From Streptomyces cadmiisoli (lineage in GTDB: Bacteria > Actinomycetota > Actinomycetes > Streptomycetales > Streptomycetaceae): a stretch of DNA of 64,000 bases. Numbering within the stretch: position 1 is the stretch's first letter; every line of letters starts with the position of its first letter. The position numbers and the translations under genes are program-made. Shown piece after piece: positions 1-8,117 of this stretch. The notes beneath the pieces are model-generated. The model was not told the origin of the DNA, did no database searches, and saw only the letters and a list, made by a program, of their open reading frames with translations. The DNA is taken from NCBI RefSeq assembly GCF_003261055.1, contig NZ_CP030073.1, forward strand, positions 3,038,001 through 3,102,000, in the 5' to 3' direction.

Positions 1-872
1 AGCGCGGTGACGGCGGTGACCGAACCGTGCATGCCCGGCATTCCCACGTGCAGCGGGTGGCTGTCGGGGAATGCGCCGAGCGCCATCAGGGTGGTGGTGA
101 CGGGCGCTCCGGTGAGTTCCGCGAGGACCTTGAGCTCGGTGGTGGCCTGCGCCTTGAGGACACCGCCGCCGACGTACAGGACGGGGCGCCGGGCGGAGGT
201 GATCAGCTTGGCGGCCTCGCGGATCTGCTTGGCGTGCGGCTTGGTCACCGGGCGGTAGCCGGGCAGGTCCATCGTGGGCGGCCAGGAGAAGGTGGTCTGC
301 GCCTGGAGGGCGTCCTTGGCGATGTCGACCAGGACCGGGCCGGGACGGCCGCTGGAGGCGATGTGGAAGGCCTGCGCGATCACCCGCGGGATGTCCTCGG
401 CCTTGGTGACCAGGAAGTTGTGCTTGGTGATCGGCATCGTGATGCCGACGATGTCCGCCTCCTGGAAGGCGTCCGTGCCGATCGCCTTGGAGGCGACCTG
501 CCCGGTGATCGCGACCATCGGCACCGAGTCCATGTGGGCGTCGGCGATCGGGGTGACCAGGTTGGTCGCGCCGGGACCCGACGTCGCCATGCAGACCCCG
601 ACCCGGCCGGTGGCCTGCGCGTAGCCGGTGGCGGCGTGACCGGCGCCCTGCTCGTGCCGGACCAGGACGTGCCGCACCCGGGTGGAGTCCATCAGCGGGT
701 CGTACGCCGGAAGGATCGCACCGCCGGGAATGCCGAATACCGTGTCGGCGCCGACCTCCTCGAGAGAGCGGATGAGGGACTGCGCACCCGTGACGCGCTC
801 GGGGGCGGACGACTGTCCTCCGGATCGGGGCCGCGGCTGCGGGTGATGGGCCCCGGAGGCCTGCTCGGTCAT
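1..872 (-). CDS. ilvB: Acetolactate synthase large subunit, 5' part (runs off window)
   Basis: Encodes the N-terminal ~290 residues of the ThDP-dependent acetolactate synthase catalytic subunit, the first common step of valine, leucine and isoleucine synthesis; it is cytoplasmic and works with a small regulatory subunit. After a Pro/Ser/Gly-rich leader of about 25 residues the protein reads [20 protein letters not shown], then [14 protein letters not shown] and [16 protein letters not shown]. The last contains the catalytic Glu of the ThDP pyrimidine-binding domain. [14 protein letters not shown] follows. The reading frame is open to base 1. An in-frame ATG at 878 is possible, but the GAGAAG ribosome-binding site touches it and sits about 7 nt from the ATG at 872, so 872 is preferred. 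Expression is controlled by the upstream attenuator. Very sure of family. Confidence 0.96.
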   Translation of the reverse strand, partial: MTEQASGAHHPQPRPRSGGQSSAPERVTGAQSLIRSLEEVGADTVFGIPGGAILPAYDPLMDSTRVRHVLVRHEQGAGHAATGYAQATGRVGVCMATSGPGATNLVTPIADAHMDSVPMVAITGQVASKAIGTDAFQEADIVGITMPITKHNFLVTKAEDIPRVIAQAFHIASSGRPGPVLVDIAKDALQAQTTFSWPPTMDLPGYRPVTKPHAKQIREAAKLITSARRPVLYVGGGVLKAQATTELKVLAELTGAPVTTTLMALGAFPDSHPLHVGMPGMHGSVTAVTA

Positions 873-952
873 CGGCATTCTCTTCTCGATGCTGAGGGTT
901 TTTGCGAGGTTTGTACGGTGAGCGACTGCTGTGCGACAGGTGCCTGTGCAAC

Positions 953-986
953 AAAAAACCCCTCGTGCCGATAGGCAAGCGAGGGG
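953..986 (-). terminator. ilvB attenuator (intrinsic terminator in leader)
   Basis: On the minus strand a CCCCTCG/CGAGGGG stem with an inner TGCC/GGCA extension is followed at once by six T residues. This is a classical Rho-independent terminator, unusual in this GC-rich genome, which mostly uses U-less hairpins. It lies between the leader peptide and ilvB, as expected for an attenuator of branched-chain amino acid synthesis. Inference: ribosome stalling on the leader codons would allow an alternative fold and readthrough. Confidence 0.9.
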
Positions 987-1003
987 AGCGCGCCGGTGTG
1001 GTC

Positions 1004-1040
1004 GCTGGGGTTTCCGGAACGTCCTCCGGTGGATCCCAGC
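1004..1040 (-). promoter_or_regulatory. ilvB leader pause or antiterminator hairpin
   Basis: Directly after the leader-peptide stop codon, the minus strand can form a hairpin with outer arms GCTGGG/CCCAGC and inner arms CCGGA/TCCGG. Its placement between leader peptide and terminator fits a pause hairpin that competes with an antiterminator. The alternative pairing was not computed. Confidence 0.6.
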
Positions 1041-1082
1041 TCAGCCGACGCGCTGTCCAAGTACGAGAATTCGGGTGCGCAT
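1041..1082 (-). CDS. ilvB leader peptide (13 aa, Ile-Leu-Val-Leu)
   Basis: A 14-codon ORF reads MRTRILVLGQRVG and then TGA. Four consecutive branched-chain codons (ATT CTC GTA CTT), including rare ATT, GTA and CTT codons for this genome, mark it as the sensing peptide of a transcription attenuator. There is no ribosome-binding site, and the predicted transcript starts on or next to the ATG, so translation is probably leaderless. Attenuation of ilvB by such a peptide is known in streptomycetes and corynebacteria. The calls of peptide and stop are direct; leaderless translation is inferred. Confidence 0.88.
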   Translation of the reverse strand: MRTRILVLGQRVG

Positions 1083-1119
1083 GGGACAGACCCTCCCCCC
1101 GGCACACACCCACTGTCAA
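1082..1119 (-). promoter_or_regulatory. ilvB promoter (TTGACA, 18 bp, GAGGGT)
   Basis: On the minus strand a perfect -35 hexamer TTGACA (1114-1119) is followed after 18 bp by GAGGGT (1090-1095), a weak -10 keeping only the A and final T. The start point would fall at about 1082, the A of the leader-peptide ATG. The -35 lies inside an 8-bp-arm palindrome (1107-1126) and overlaps the stop codon of the upstream GGDEF-EAL gene, so the promoter is built into the end of that gene. Confidence 0.65.
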
Positions 1120-4100
1120 GTGGGTGGGACGGGAGTCTCATTATGTGAGCGGAGGGTCGTCCCGCTGGGGAAGACCGTGCTCACACCGCTGGTACTCACC
1201 CCTCCGGTGTACACCCCGGCGCCGCCCGCGAAGGCGGGTTCGACCGGTTCGTGCGGCACCGGACAGTGACCTGCGGTGAGCGCCCGGCGCAGCCGGTACT
1301 CGTCCAGCGGGCCGGAGAACGCCATGCCCTGGCCGTGCGTACACCCCATCGCGCGCAGGGCGACGACCTGCTCCGGCAGATCCACCCCCTCGGCGACCGA
1401 CTGGAGCCCGAGATCACCCGCGATGCGCAGCAGCCCACTGGTGATCTTGTGCAGTCGCGCGGACTCGACGACTCCCTCGACAAGACTCCGGTCGAGCTTC
1501 AGGACGTCGAGCGGGAGCCGTCTGAGCGCCGTGATCGCCGGGCCTCCGCTGCCGAAGCCGTCCAGCGCGATCCGGACGCCGAGGCGCCTGAGCGCGCCCA
1601 GCCGGCGCTCCAGGTCGTCGAGGCAGACCCCGGTGTCGATGTCGGACAGCTCCATCACCAGCGCCCCGGAGGGCAGCCCGTGGCGGGTCAGCAGGGCCTC
1701 GACGGAGCCGAGCGGCATGGACCGGTCCAGCAGGCGGCGGGCCGCCATCCGGACCGCCACGGGCACGGCGACGCCGCTCGCGGCACGGTCGGCGGCCTGC
1801 TCGACGGCCTCCTCCAGCATCCAGCGGCCCAGTTCGGCGGTCCTGTCGCCGTCCTCCGCCACGCGCAGGAACTCCGCGGGCGTGAACAGCACCCCCTGCG
1901 AGGACCGCCAGCGCGCCTGGGCGGTGACCGAGGTGATCCGGCCGTCCTCCAGACGGACGACGGGCTGGTGCAGCAGGGTGAACTCACCGTCGTGCAGTGC
2001 GGCCCGCAACCGGGTGGCCAGCTCCGCCTTGCGGACGACGTCCTGCTGCATGTGCGGCTTGTACAGCTCGACGCGGCCCTTGCCGGCCGACTTCGCGCGG
2101 TACATCGCGAGGTCGGCGTTGCGCAGCAGCTCTCCCGCGCCGAGACCGGGTTCGGCGAAGGCCACGCCGATGGAGGCGGCGACATGGACATCGTTGCCGC
2201 CGATGACGAACGGCTGCGACAGCGTCACCCTGAGGCGGTCGGCGAGCTCCAGGATGTGCCGTTCGCGGGCCGAGCGGTCCCGGGCGCCGTCGCTGACGAT
2301 CAGCGCCGCGAACTCGTCGCCGCCCAGCCGGGAGGCCATGTCGCCCTGCCGGAGCGCCTCCTGGAGTCTGCGCGCGGCCTGGACGAGCAGTTCGTCCCCG
2401 GCCTGGTGCCCGATCGTGTCGTTGACCGCCTTGAAGCCGTCGAGGTCGATGAACAGCACGGCCGTGCCCCGCAGGGCGGCACCGCGGTCGGTGCTGCGGC
2501 GGCCGGACAGGGCCTGCTGGACGCGCCGGGTGAACAGGGCCCGGTTGGGCAGGTCGGTGAGCGGGTCGTGCTCGGCGTTGTGCTGCAACTGCGCCTGGAG
2601 GCGCACCCTTTCGGTGACGTCCCGGCTGTTGAAGATCAGGCCACCGTGATGGCGGTTGACGGTCGACTCGACGTTCAGCCAGCCGCCGTCGCCGGAACGG
2701 AAGCGGCACTCGATACGGGTCGTGGATTCGTCGAGCGGGCCGGCGGCGAGGAAGCGGCGCACCTCGTGCACCACGCAGCCCAGGTCCTCCGGGTGGATGA
2801 GTTCGGCCAGTTCGGTGCCGACCAGTTCCTCCGCGGGGCGTCCGTAGACCCCGGCGGCAGCCGGCGAGACGTAGCGGAGCATGCCGCTGGGCGCGGCGAT
2901 CATGATGACGTCGCTGGAACCCTGCACCAGGGAGCGGAAGTGGTTCTCCTTCTGCGCCAGCTCATGGGTGAGGGTGATGTTGTCGAGCAGCATGATCCCC
3001 TGGCGCACCACCAGGGCGAGCACGACCGTGCCGCCGGTGAGCAGCACCACGCGGTCGACGCTGCGGCCGTTGAGCACGTTGTAGAGGATGCCCAGCGTGC
3101 ACACGGCGGCGGCGAGGTACGGGGTGAGGGCCGCCAGGGAGCCGGTGAGCGGCCGGGTGGCCGGAAACCTGCCGCGGTCGCCGGGTGGCGCGGGCTGGTG
3201 CGGGTGGGCGGACCCGCGCTGTCCGGGCAGGTGCTCGTGCACCACGCGCGTGTGCGGTTCGGTGCCGGGTCCGCCGGTCCTGGACGCGACCCAGGGCGCG
3301 TACGCCAGGAGCAGTGAGCCGGCGAACCAGCCCGCGTCCAGCAGTTGGCCCGAGGTGTAGCTCTGGTGCAGCAGCGGTGAGGCGAACAGGGCGTCGCACA
3401 TGACGGTCAGGGCGAGGGCCCCGATCGCGGTGTTCACCGCCGAGCGGTTCGCCCCGGAGCGCCGGAAGTGCAGCGCGAGCACCATGCTGACCAGGGCGAT
3501 GTCGAGCAGCGGGTAGGCCAGCGACAGCGCGGTGTGCGCCACCCCGGGTCCGCCGCCCTTGGCCGCCTGGGCGAGCGCGAGGCTCCACGACAGCGTGACC
3601 AGGGACCCGCCGATCAGCCAGGCGTCCAGGGCGAGGCAGACCCAGCCGGCCTTCGTCACCGGCCGTTTGGCGAGGACCAGCAGGCCCACGATGGCGGGCG
3701 GCGCGAAACAGAGGAAGAACAGGTCGGCGTAGCTGGGGCTGGGCACTTCGAGCCCCAGGACCACCTCGTACCACCCCCAGACCAGGTTGCCGAGGGCGGC
3801 CATCGTCGAGGAAAGGGCGAACAGCAGCCAGGCGGAGCGGAAGCGCACCCTGGGGTTGCGGGCGTAGAGGAAGCAGGACACGGCCGCCGCGCCCGCCGCG
3901 GCGCTCAGCCCGAAGTCCCCCATGATCAGGGCCAGTCGCTCCGAACCCCAGCCGACCGCGGATCCGACGGCGTAGGCACCGCAGACCACGGCCAGCAGGA
4001 GTTGGGTGAGCATGCTCGACCCGCCACCGGCGGCCGCCGGCCGGGACCGCTCGGTCGCCGGCGCGGGCTGTTGCCGCAGCGTCTGGTCGAGGGCGGTGGC

Positions 4101-4121
4101 GGGCGGCGATGGCGAGTTCAC
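1116..4121 (-). CDS. Membrane PAS-GGDEF-EAL cyclic-di-GMP protein with degenerate EAL
   Basis: A large membrane signalling protein (1001 aa from this start). About eight to ten hydrophobic helices fill roughly residues 35-360. A PAS domain follows (LVQGSSDVIMIAAPSGMLRY), then GGDEF with the intact motif RLGGDEFAAL (GGDEF at residues 600-604), then an EAL-like domain. In the EAL domain the signature EAL is replaced by TAQ (733-735, VTAQARW) and the usual DDFGTG loop reads DGFGSG. Synthesis of c-di-GMP therefore looks possible and hydrolysis doubtful. The open frame extends to an ATG at 4421, but the GTG at 4121 has a good GGGAGGT site and the upstream 100 codons are Arg/Pro-rich. It may correspond to CdgF of S. 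coelicolor; I am not certain of that name. Confidence 0.9.
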   Translation of the reverse strand: MNSPSPPATALDQTLRQQPAPATERSRPAAAGGGSSMLTQLLLAVVCGAYAVGSAVGWGSERLALIMGDFGLSAAAGAAAVSCFLYARNPRVRFRSAWLLFALSSTMAALGNLVWGWYEVVLGLEVPSPSYADLFFLCFAPPAIVGLLVLAKRPVTKAGWVCLALDAWLIGGSLVTLSWSLALAQAAKGGGPGVAHTALSLAYPLLDIALVSMVLALHFRRSGANRSAVNTAIGALALTVMCDALFASPLLHQSYTSGQLLDAGWFAGSLLLAYAPWVASRTGGPGTEPHTRVVHEHLPGQRGSAHPHQPAPPGDRGRFPATRPLTGSLAALTPYLAAAVCTLGILYNVLNGRSVDRVVLLTGGTVVLALVVRQGIMLLDNITLTHELAQKENHFRSLVQGSSDVIMIAAPSGMLRYVSPAAAGVYGRPAEELVGTELAELIHPEDLGCVVHEVRRFLAAGPLDESTTRIECRFRSGDGGWLNVESTVNRHHGGLIFNSRDVTERVRLQAQLQHNAEHDPLTDLPNRALFTRRVQQALSGRRSTDRGAALRGTAVLFIDLDGFKAVNDTIGHQAGDELLVQAARRLQEALRQGDMASRLGGDEFAALIVSDGARDRSARERHILELADRLRVTLSQPFVIGGNDVHVAASIGVAFAEPGLGAGELLRNADLAMYRAKSAGKGRVELYKPHMQQDVVRKAELATRLRAALHDGEFTLLHQPVVRLEDGRITSVTAQARWRSSQGVLFTPAEFLRVAEDGDRTAELGRWMLEEAVEQAADRAASGVAVPVAVRMAARRLLDRSMPLGSVEALLTRHGLPSGALVMELSDIDTGVCLDDLERRLGALRRLGVRIALDGFGSGGPAITALRRLPLDVLKLDRSLVEGVVESARLHKITSGLLRIAGDLGLQSVAEGVDLPEQVVALRAMGCTHGQGMAFSGPLDEYRLRRALTAGHCPVPHEPVEPAFAGGAGVYTGGVSTSGVSTVFPSGTTLRSHNETPVPPT

Positions 4122-4548
4122 CGGGACCTCCCGGTCCGTGCCGCCAGCGCGTACCGCGGGTCCCGGTGCGCCGGGGGTCCGGGCTTCCTCCGGCTGGTGA
4201 GCCCGCGGTGGTATCGGCTGTGGTGTGTGGTGCGGCCGGCGTGGTGGCCGCGTCTGGCCGCGGCCGTGCGCCGGGGTCGCCGCCGGCTGCTCCGCCGCGT
4301 CGGATCGTCCGTCCATAGGCCGTGCATCGCCCGTCGCCCCCCTCGCAGTCTGAAATGTCCATCCCCGGCGCCGAACAGTCGCGGCGCAGCCCCTGTCGGG
4401 ACGATACACCAGTCTCGTCACTCAGGGACATAGCCTCTCTACGCTCCGTGACGAACGGCGAGAAGTCGGCCACGGAACGCGGTCGAAAGGTTGCGGAGGG
4501 TACCGGAACCGGACGACGCGCCTGTCGCGCCGGGTGGGAGGCGGTCGG
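4122..4548. other. Intergenic region upstream of GGDEF-EAL gene
   Basis: 427 bases lie between the GGDEF-EAL start and the end of the hydroxyacid dehydrogenase gene. The frame of the GGDEF-EAL gene stays open to 4421, so part of this could be coding if an upstream start is used. The implied peptide is low-complexity (Pro, Arg, Gly, Ala). No convincing promoter, RNA or second gene was found. Confidence 0.5.
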
Positions 4549-5499
4549 TCAGGTTCCGTCGGTGCCCGTCGTAAGGATCACGTTGCGCAGCGGCTCCCGG
4601 TTCACGAAGCGGCTCAACTGGTCCACCAGCAGCCGCTCGGCCCGCGGCCGGAAGGCGGAGGTGGGCCCTCCGACGTGCGGGCTGATCAGCACTCCGGGCG
4701 CGTGCCACAGGGGATGCGCGGGCGGCAGCGGCTCGGGATCGGTGACGTCGAGGGCGGCGGTGATCCGGCCGCTGTCCAGCTCCGTGAGCAGGGCCTTCGT
4801 GTCGACGACCGGGCCGCGGGCGACGTTGACGAGCAGTGCGCCGTCCTTCATGTGGGCCAGGAACTCGGCGTCGACCAGGCCTCGGGTGGCCTCGGTCAGC
4901 GGCGTGGACAGGATCACGACGTCCGCCTCGGCGAGCTGGGCGGGCAGTTCGGTGAGCGGAAGCACGGGACCGCGCGCCGTGGTGCGGGCGGAGCGCGCCA
5001 CGCGCGCCACCCGCGCGAGCTCGAACGGCGCGAGCCGGTCCTCGATCGCGGCGCCGATCGACCCGTATCCGACGATGAGGACGTTCCGGTCGGCGAGGGC
5101 CGGGCGGAAACCGCCGCGCCACTCGCCCCTGTCCTGCGCCCGCACGAAGTCCGGGATTCCGCGCAGCGACGCCAGGATCAGGGTGAGCGCCAGCTCCGCG
5201 GTGCTCGCCTCGTGCACCCCGCGCGCGTTGCACAGCAGCACCCCGGGCCGCAGGTGCTTCAGACCCGGCTCGATGCTGTCGGTCCCGGCGGACAGCGTCT
5301 GGACGACCTCGACGGAGGCCAGCCGCGGCATCGGCCGCATCCCGACGTCGCCGGGCCTCATGTAGGGGACGACGTAGAAGGAGCAGTCGGCGGGGTCCGC
5401 CGGGAACTCCTCGTCGCCGTCCCAGAAGAGGTAGTTCGGTCCCTGCGGAAGTCCTTGGATCTCGTCGGGCGGGATGGGCAGCCACACGTCAGCAGTCAT
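4549..5499 (-). CDS. D-isomer-specific 2-hydroxyacid dehydrogenase
   Basis: A 316-residue NAD(P)-dependent oxidoreductase of the D-2-hydroxyacid dehydrogenase family, cytoplasmic, probably interconverting a 2-oxoacid and a D-2-hydroxyacid. The Rossmann motif is VLIVGYGSIGAAIEDRL (GxGxxG). The three catalytic positions are visible: Arg in LLVNVARGPVVD, an acidic residue in DVTDPEPLPPAHPL and His in VLISPHVGG. Length is normal for the family. The start could be the ATG at 5499 or the GTG two codons upstream (5505); neither has a ribosome-binding site, so the message may be leaderless. It is divergent from the aldo/keto reductase gene across ~75 bp. The substrate cannot be told from sequence. 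Confidence 0.9.
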   Translation of the reverse strand: MTADVWLPIPPDEIQGLPQGPNYLFWDGDEEFPADPADCSFYVVPYMRPGDVGMRPMPRLASVEVVQTLSAGTDSIEPGLKHLRPGVLLCNARGVHEASTAELALTLILASLRGIPDFVRAQDRGEWRGGFRPALADRNVLIVGYGSIGAAIEDRLAPFELARVARVARSARTTARGPVLPLTELPAQLAEADVVILSTPLTEATRGLVDAEFLAHMKDGALLVNVARGPVVDTKALLTELDSGRITAALDVTDPEPLPPAHPLWHAPGVLISPHVGGPTSAFRPRAERLLVDQLSRFVNREPLRNVILTTGTDGT

Positions 5500-5575
5500 G
5501 GTCACGAGGCTAAGTGAGGCGCCTGAGAAGGCAGAGGTTAGGTTGGGGTGGCAGGAGAGGGAGGGTTACGGGCAG

Positions 5576-6574
5576 GTGGAGCGCAGGACGATCGGCGCGG
5601 CGGCGCTCGCGGTGGGGTCCGTCGGACTCGGATGCATGCCGATGAGCTGGGCGTACAACACGTCGCGACAACGGGGCGACGAGTCGCTCAGAGCGGTGCA
5701 CCGGGCGCTGGATCTGGGCTCGACGCTGCTGGACACGGCCGACATGTACGGCCCGTTCACCAACGAGCTGCTGGTGGGGCGGGTGCTCAAGGAGCGGCGT
5801 CCGGACGCGTTCGTGTCGACCAAGGTCGGGCTGCTGGTGGGCGAGCAGCACATCGTGGCCAACGGCCGCCCCGGGTACGTGAAGCGGGCGTGCGACGCGT
5901 CACTGCGGCGCCTTCAGACCGATGTGATCGACCTCTACCAGCTGCACCGCGCCGATCCGGAGGTCCCGGTCGAGGAGACCTGGGGCGCGATGGCCGAACT
6001 CGTACGGGCCGGGAAGGTACGGGCGCTGGGGTTGTGCGCGGTGGGCGCGCGCGGCGGGCGCCGGTCGGGGGCGCGGCTGCACGACGCGACGATCCGGCAG
6101 TTGCAGCGGGTGCAGCAGGTCTTCCCGGTGAGCGCGGTCGAGGCGGAACTGTCCGTGTGGTCCCCGGAGGCGCTGGAGACGCTGGTGCCGTGGTGCGAGT
6201 CGCGCGGTGTCGGCTTCCTGGCCGCGATGCCGCTCGGCAACGGCTTCCTGACCGGCACGCTGACGCCGGGCGAGGGCTTCGAACCCGACGACATGCGCGC
6301 CCGCCACCCCCGCTTCACCGCGGAGATGATGGCGGCGAACCAGCCGATCGTGGCCGGGCTGCGCCGGGTGGCCGCGCGGCACGGCGAGGACGTCACCCCG
6401 GCGCAGGTGGCGCTGGCCTGGGTGCTCGCGCAGGGCCGGCACGTGGTTCCGGTGCCGGGGGCCAAACAGGAGCGCTGGGTGGCGGAGAACGCGGGGGCGG
6501 CCCTGCTGCGTCTGTCGGACGGTGATCTGGCGGAGGTGTCGGGGCTGCCGGAGGCACAGGGCTCGTGGGAGTGA
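5576..6574 (+). CDS. Aldo/keto reductase
   Basis: A 332-residue NADPH-dependent aldo/keto reductase (TIM barrel, cytoplasmic). Active-site elements: Asp and Tyr in TLLDTADMYGPFTNE, Lys in VSTKVGLLVG, His in DLYQLHRADPEVPVEET. The C-terminal nucleotide-binding segment contains VLAQGRHVVPVPGAKQ, close to the family IPG motif. The longer open frame starts at 5474, but that part overlaps the divergent dehydrogenase start; the GTG at 5576 follows a GGAGAGGGAGGG purine run. A short Arg/Gly insertion (GARGGRRSGARLHD) follows the usual VGVSN-type strand, here LGLCAVG. Substrate unknown. Confidence 0.9.
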   Translation: MERRTIGAAALAVGSVGLGCMPMSWAYNTSRQRGDESLRAVHRALDLGSTLLDTADMYGPFTNELLVGRVLKERRPDAFVSTKVGLLVGEQHIVANGRPGYVKRACDASLRRLQTDVIDLYQLHRADPEVPVEETWGAMAELVRAGKVRALGLCAVGARGGRRSGARLHDATIRQLQRVQQVFPVSAVEAELSVWSPEALETLVPWCESRGVGFLAAMPLGNGFLTGTLTPGEGFEPDDMRARHPRFTAEMMAANQPIVAGLRRVAARHGEDVTPAQVALAWVLAQGRHVVPVPGAKQERWVAENAGAALLRLSDGDLAEVSGLPEAQGSWE

Positions 6575-6685
6575 GCCGGGCCCGCGGTTCTCCGATCCGG
6601 TGGTTCGGGATCGGGTGATCGGGAACCTGTGAGGCGCGAGCGGTGTATGACAAGTAGAACCCGCCGCGTCGAAGGGACCAAGATC

Positions 6686-7855
6686 GTGCAAAGTCGAGCT
6701 GTGTCGGCCATCCTGGCCACGGCCGCGCTTCTGCTCACGGCCGGCTGCTCCTCCGACGACGGGGGAGGGAGTTCCGCCGGCGCCACGAGCAGTCCACCGG
6801 GCGGCACGTCCGCGCCGTCGTCGCCGCCCGGCCGTAGCGCCGAGGAGACCCCGCCCGCGAAGGGCTCGGTCAAGGTCGTGCGCACGGTGGCCGAGGACCT
6901 GGACAGCCCCTGGGGCCTGGCTCCCCTGCCCGACGGCAGCGGCCTGCTGGTCTCCTCGCGCGACGAGGGCACGATCACCCGGGTCGACACGAAGACGGGC
7001 AGGAAGACCGAGCTGGGTGAGGTGCCGGGGGTGTCACCGGCCGGCGAGGGCGGGCTGATGGGCCTGGCGCTCTCCCCCGACTTCGCCTCGGACCACATGG
7101 TCTACGCGTACTTCACCTCGGCCTCGGACAACCGCATCGTCCGCCTGCGCTACGACGAGCGCAGGCCCGCCGGCGAACAACTGGGCGCGCCCGACACGGT
7201 CTTCCGGGGCATTCCCAAGGGCTTCATCCACAACGGCGGCCGGATCGCGTTCGGCCCGGACCGGATGCTGTACGCGGGCACGGGCGAGAGCGGTGAGGAG
7301 GGCCTGTCGCAGGACCGGAAGTCGCTGGGCGGGAAGATCCTGCGGATGACGCCGGAGGGCGAACCGGCCCCGGGCAACCCGTTCCCGGACTCCACGGTGT
7401 ACTCGTACGGGCACCGCAATGTGCAGGGTCTGGCCTGGGACGGCCGACAGCGGCTGTTCGCCGCGGAGTTCGGCCAGAACACCTGGGACGAGCTGAACGC
7501 GATCAAGCCAGGCGACAACTACGGCTGGCCGGAGGCGGAGGGCACCGCCGAAGAGGCCGGCTTCCACGACCCGGTGGCCCAGTGGAGCACCGACGAGGCC
7601 TCCCCCAGCGGGATCGCCCACGCCGAGGGCTCGATATGGATGGCGGGCCTGCGCGGCGAGCGTCTGTGGCGCATCCCGCTGAACGGCACGGAGGCGTCCG
7701 CCGATCCGCAGGCGTTCCTGGAGGGCGAGTACGGCCGGCTGCGCACGGTGGCCTCGGCGGGCGGCGACAAGCTGTGGCTGGTGACGAGCGAGACGGACGG
7801 GCGGGGATCCCCCGACGGCGGGGACGACCGCATTCTGGAGCTGGAGGTGAGCTAG
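6686..7855 (+). CDS. PQQ-dependent glucose/sorbosone dehydrogenase-like lipoprotein
   Basis: A 389-residue exported lipoprotein of the soluble quinoprotein (glucose/sorbosone dehydrogenase) beta-propeller family, expected to oxidise sugars outside the membrane. The signal peptide ends in the lipobox LLLTAGC at about residues 14-20, followed by a Ser/Gly/Pro linker. Family blocks are clear: LDSPWGLAPLPDGSGLLVSS, GEGGLMGLALSPDF, FIHNGGRIAFGPDRMLYAGT, GHRNVQGLAWD and EFGQNTWDELNAIKPGDNYG. A GAAGGGA site lies 8 nt before the GTG chosen; the longer frame from 6629 would bury the signal peptide. It converges on the next gene with only 22 bp between. Whether PQQ is actually bound was not tested. Confidence 0.9.
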   Translation: MQSRAVSAILATAALLLTAGCSSDDGGGSSAGATSSPPGGTSAPSSPPGRSAEETPPAKGSVKVVRTVAEDLDSPWGLAPLPDGSGLLVSSRDEGTITRVDTKTGRKTELGEVPGVSPAGEGGLMGLALSPDFASDHMVYAYFTSASDNRIVRLRYDERRPAGEQLGAPDTVFRGIPKGFIHNGGRIAFGPDRMLYAGTGESGEEGLSQDRKSLGGKILRMTPEGEPAPGNPFPDSTVYSYGHRNVQGLAWDGRQRLFAAEFGQNTWDELNAIKPGDNYGWPEAEGTAEEAGFHDPVAQWSTDEASPSGIAHAEGSIWMAGLRGERLWRIPLNGTEASADPQAFLEGEYGRLRTVASAGGDKLWLVTSETDGRGSPDGGDDRILELEVS

Positions 7856-7877
7856 CCGGGTGCCGTCCGGCGGCGGA

Positions 7878-8066
7878 TCAGTCTCGCTCCGGGTTCCCGT
7901 CCCCGGCTTCGGGTGGGCGTACGACCACCTTGCCGGACGCGAGGTCTATGGGTCCGCGGCCGGGGTCGGCGTCCCCGACGTCCTCGCGGGTCAGTTCCAG
8001 CCGGTTCTGTTCGTCGCGGGTGTGTTTGCGGCCGGGTGAGAACAGTTCGTCGAAGACGTTGAACAC
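7878..8066 (-). CDS. Small DUF6191-type protein
   Basis: A 62-residue acidic, probably soluble protein beginning FNVFDELFSPGRKHTRDEQN and ending in an Asp/Gly/Pro-rich tail with GRGPIDLASGKVVVRPP. I recognise this as the small actinobacterial family labelled DUF6191; its function is unknown. The GTG start has GGGAGG just upstream. It lies 51 bp downstream of the LAL regulator on the same strand and may be cotranscribed. Confidence 0.75.
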   Translation of the reverse strand: MFNVFDELFSPGRKHTRDEQNRLELTREDVGDADPGRGPIDLASGKVVVRPPEAGDGNPERD

Positions 8067-8117
8067 GGGGCCTCCCTCGGCCGGATCGTTTTCCAGCGTA
8101 AGCCCGGGCCGTCCGGT

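Noticed and set aside
27..974. 315-codon plus-strand ORF over ilvB
   Set aside because: Antisense shadow of the ilvB frame; Arg/Gly/Asp composition with no domain. Minus strand carries clear acetolactate synthase motifs.
4439..4452. BldD-like box upstream of the GGDEF-EAL gene
   Set aside because: TCAC-GGAGC-GTAG differs from TNAC-N5-GTNA at the last base; a single near-match in a GC-rich gap is weak evidence.
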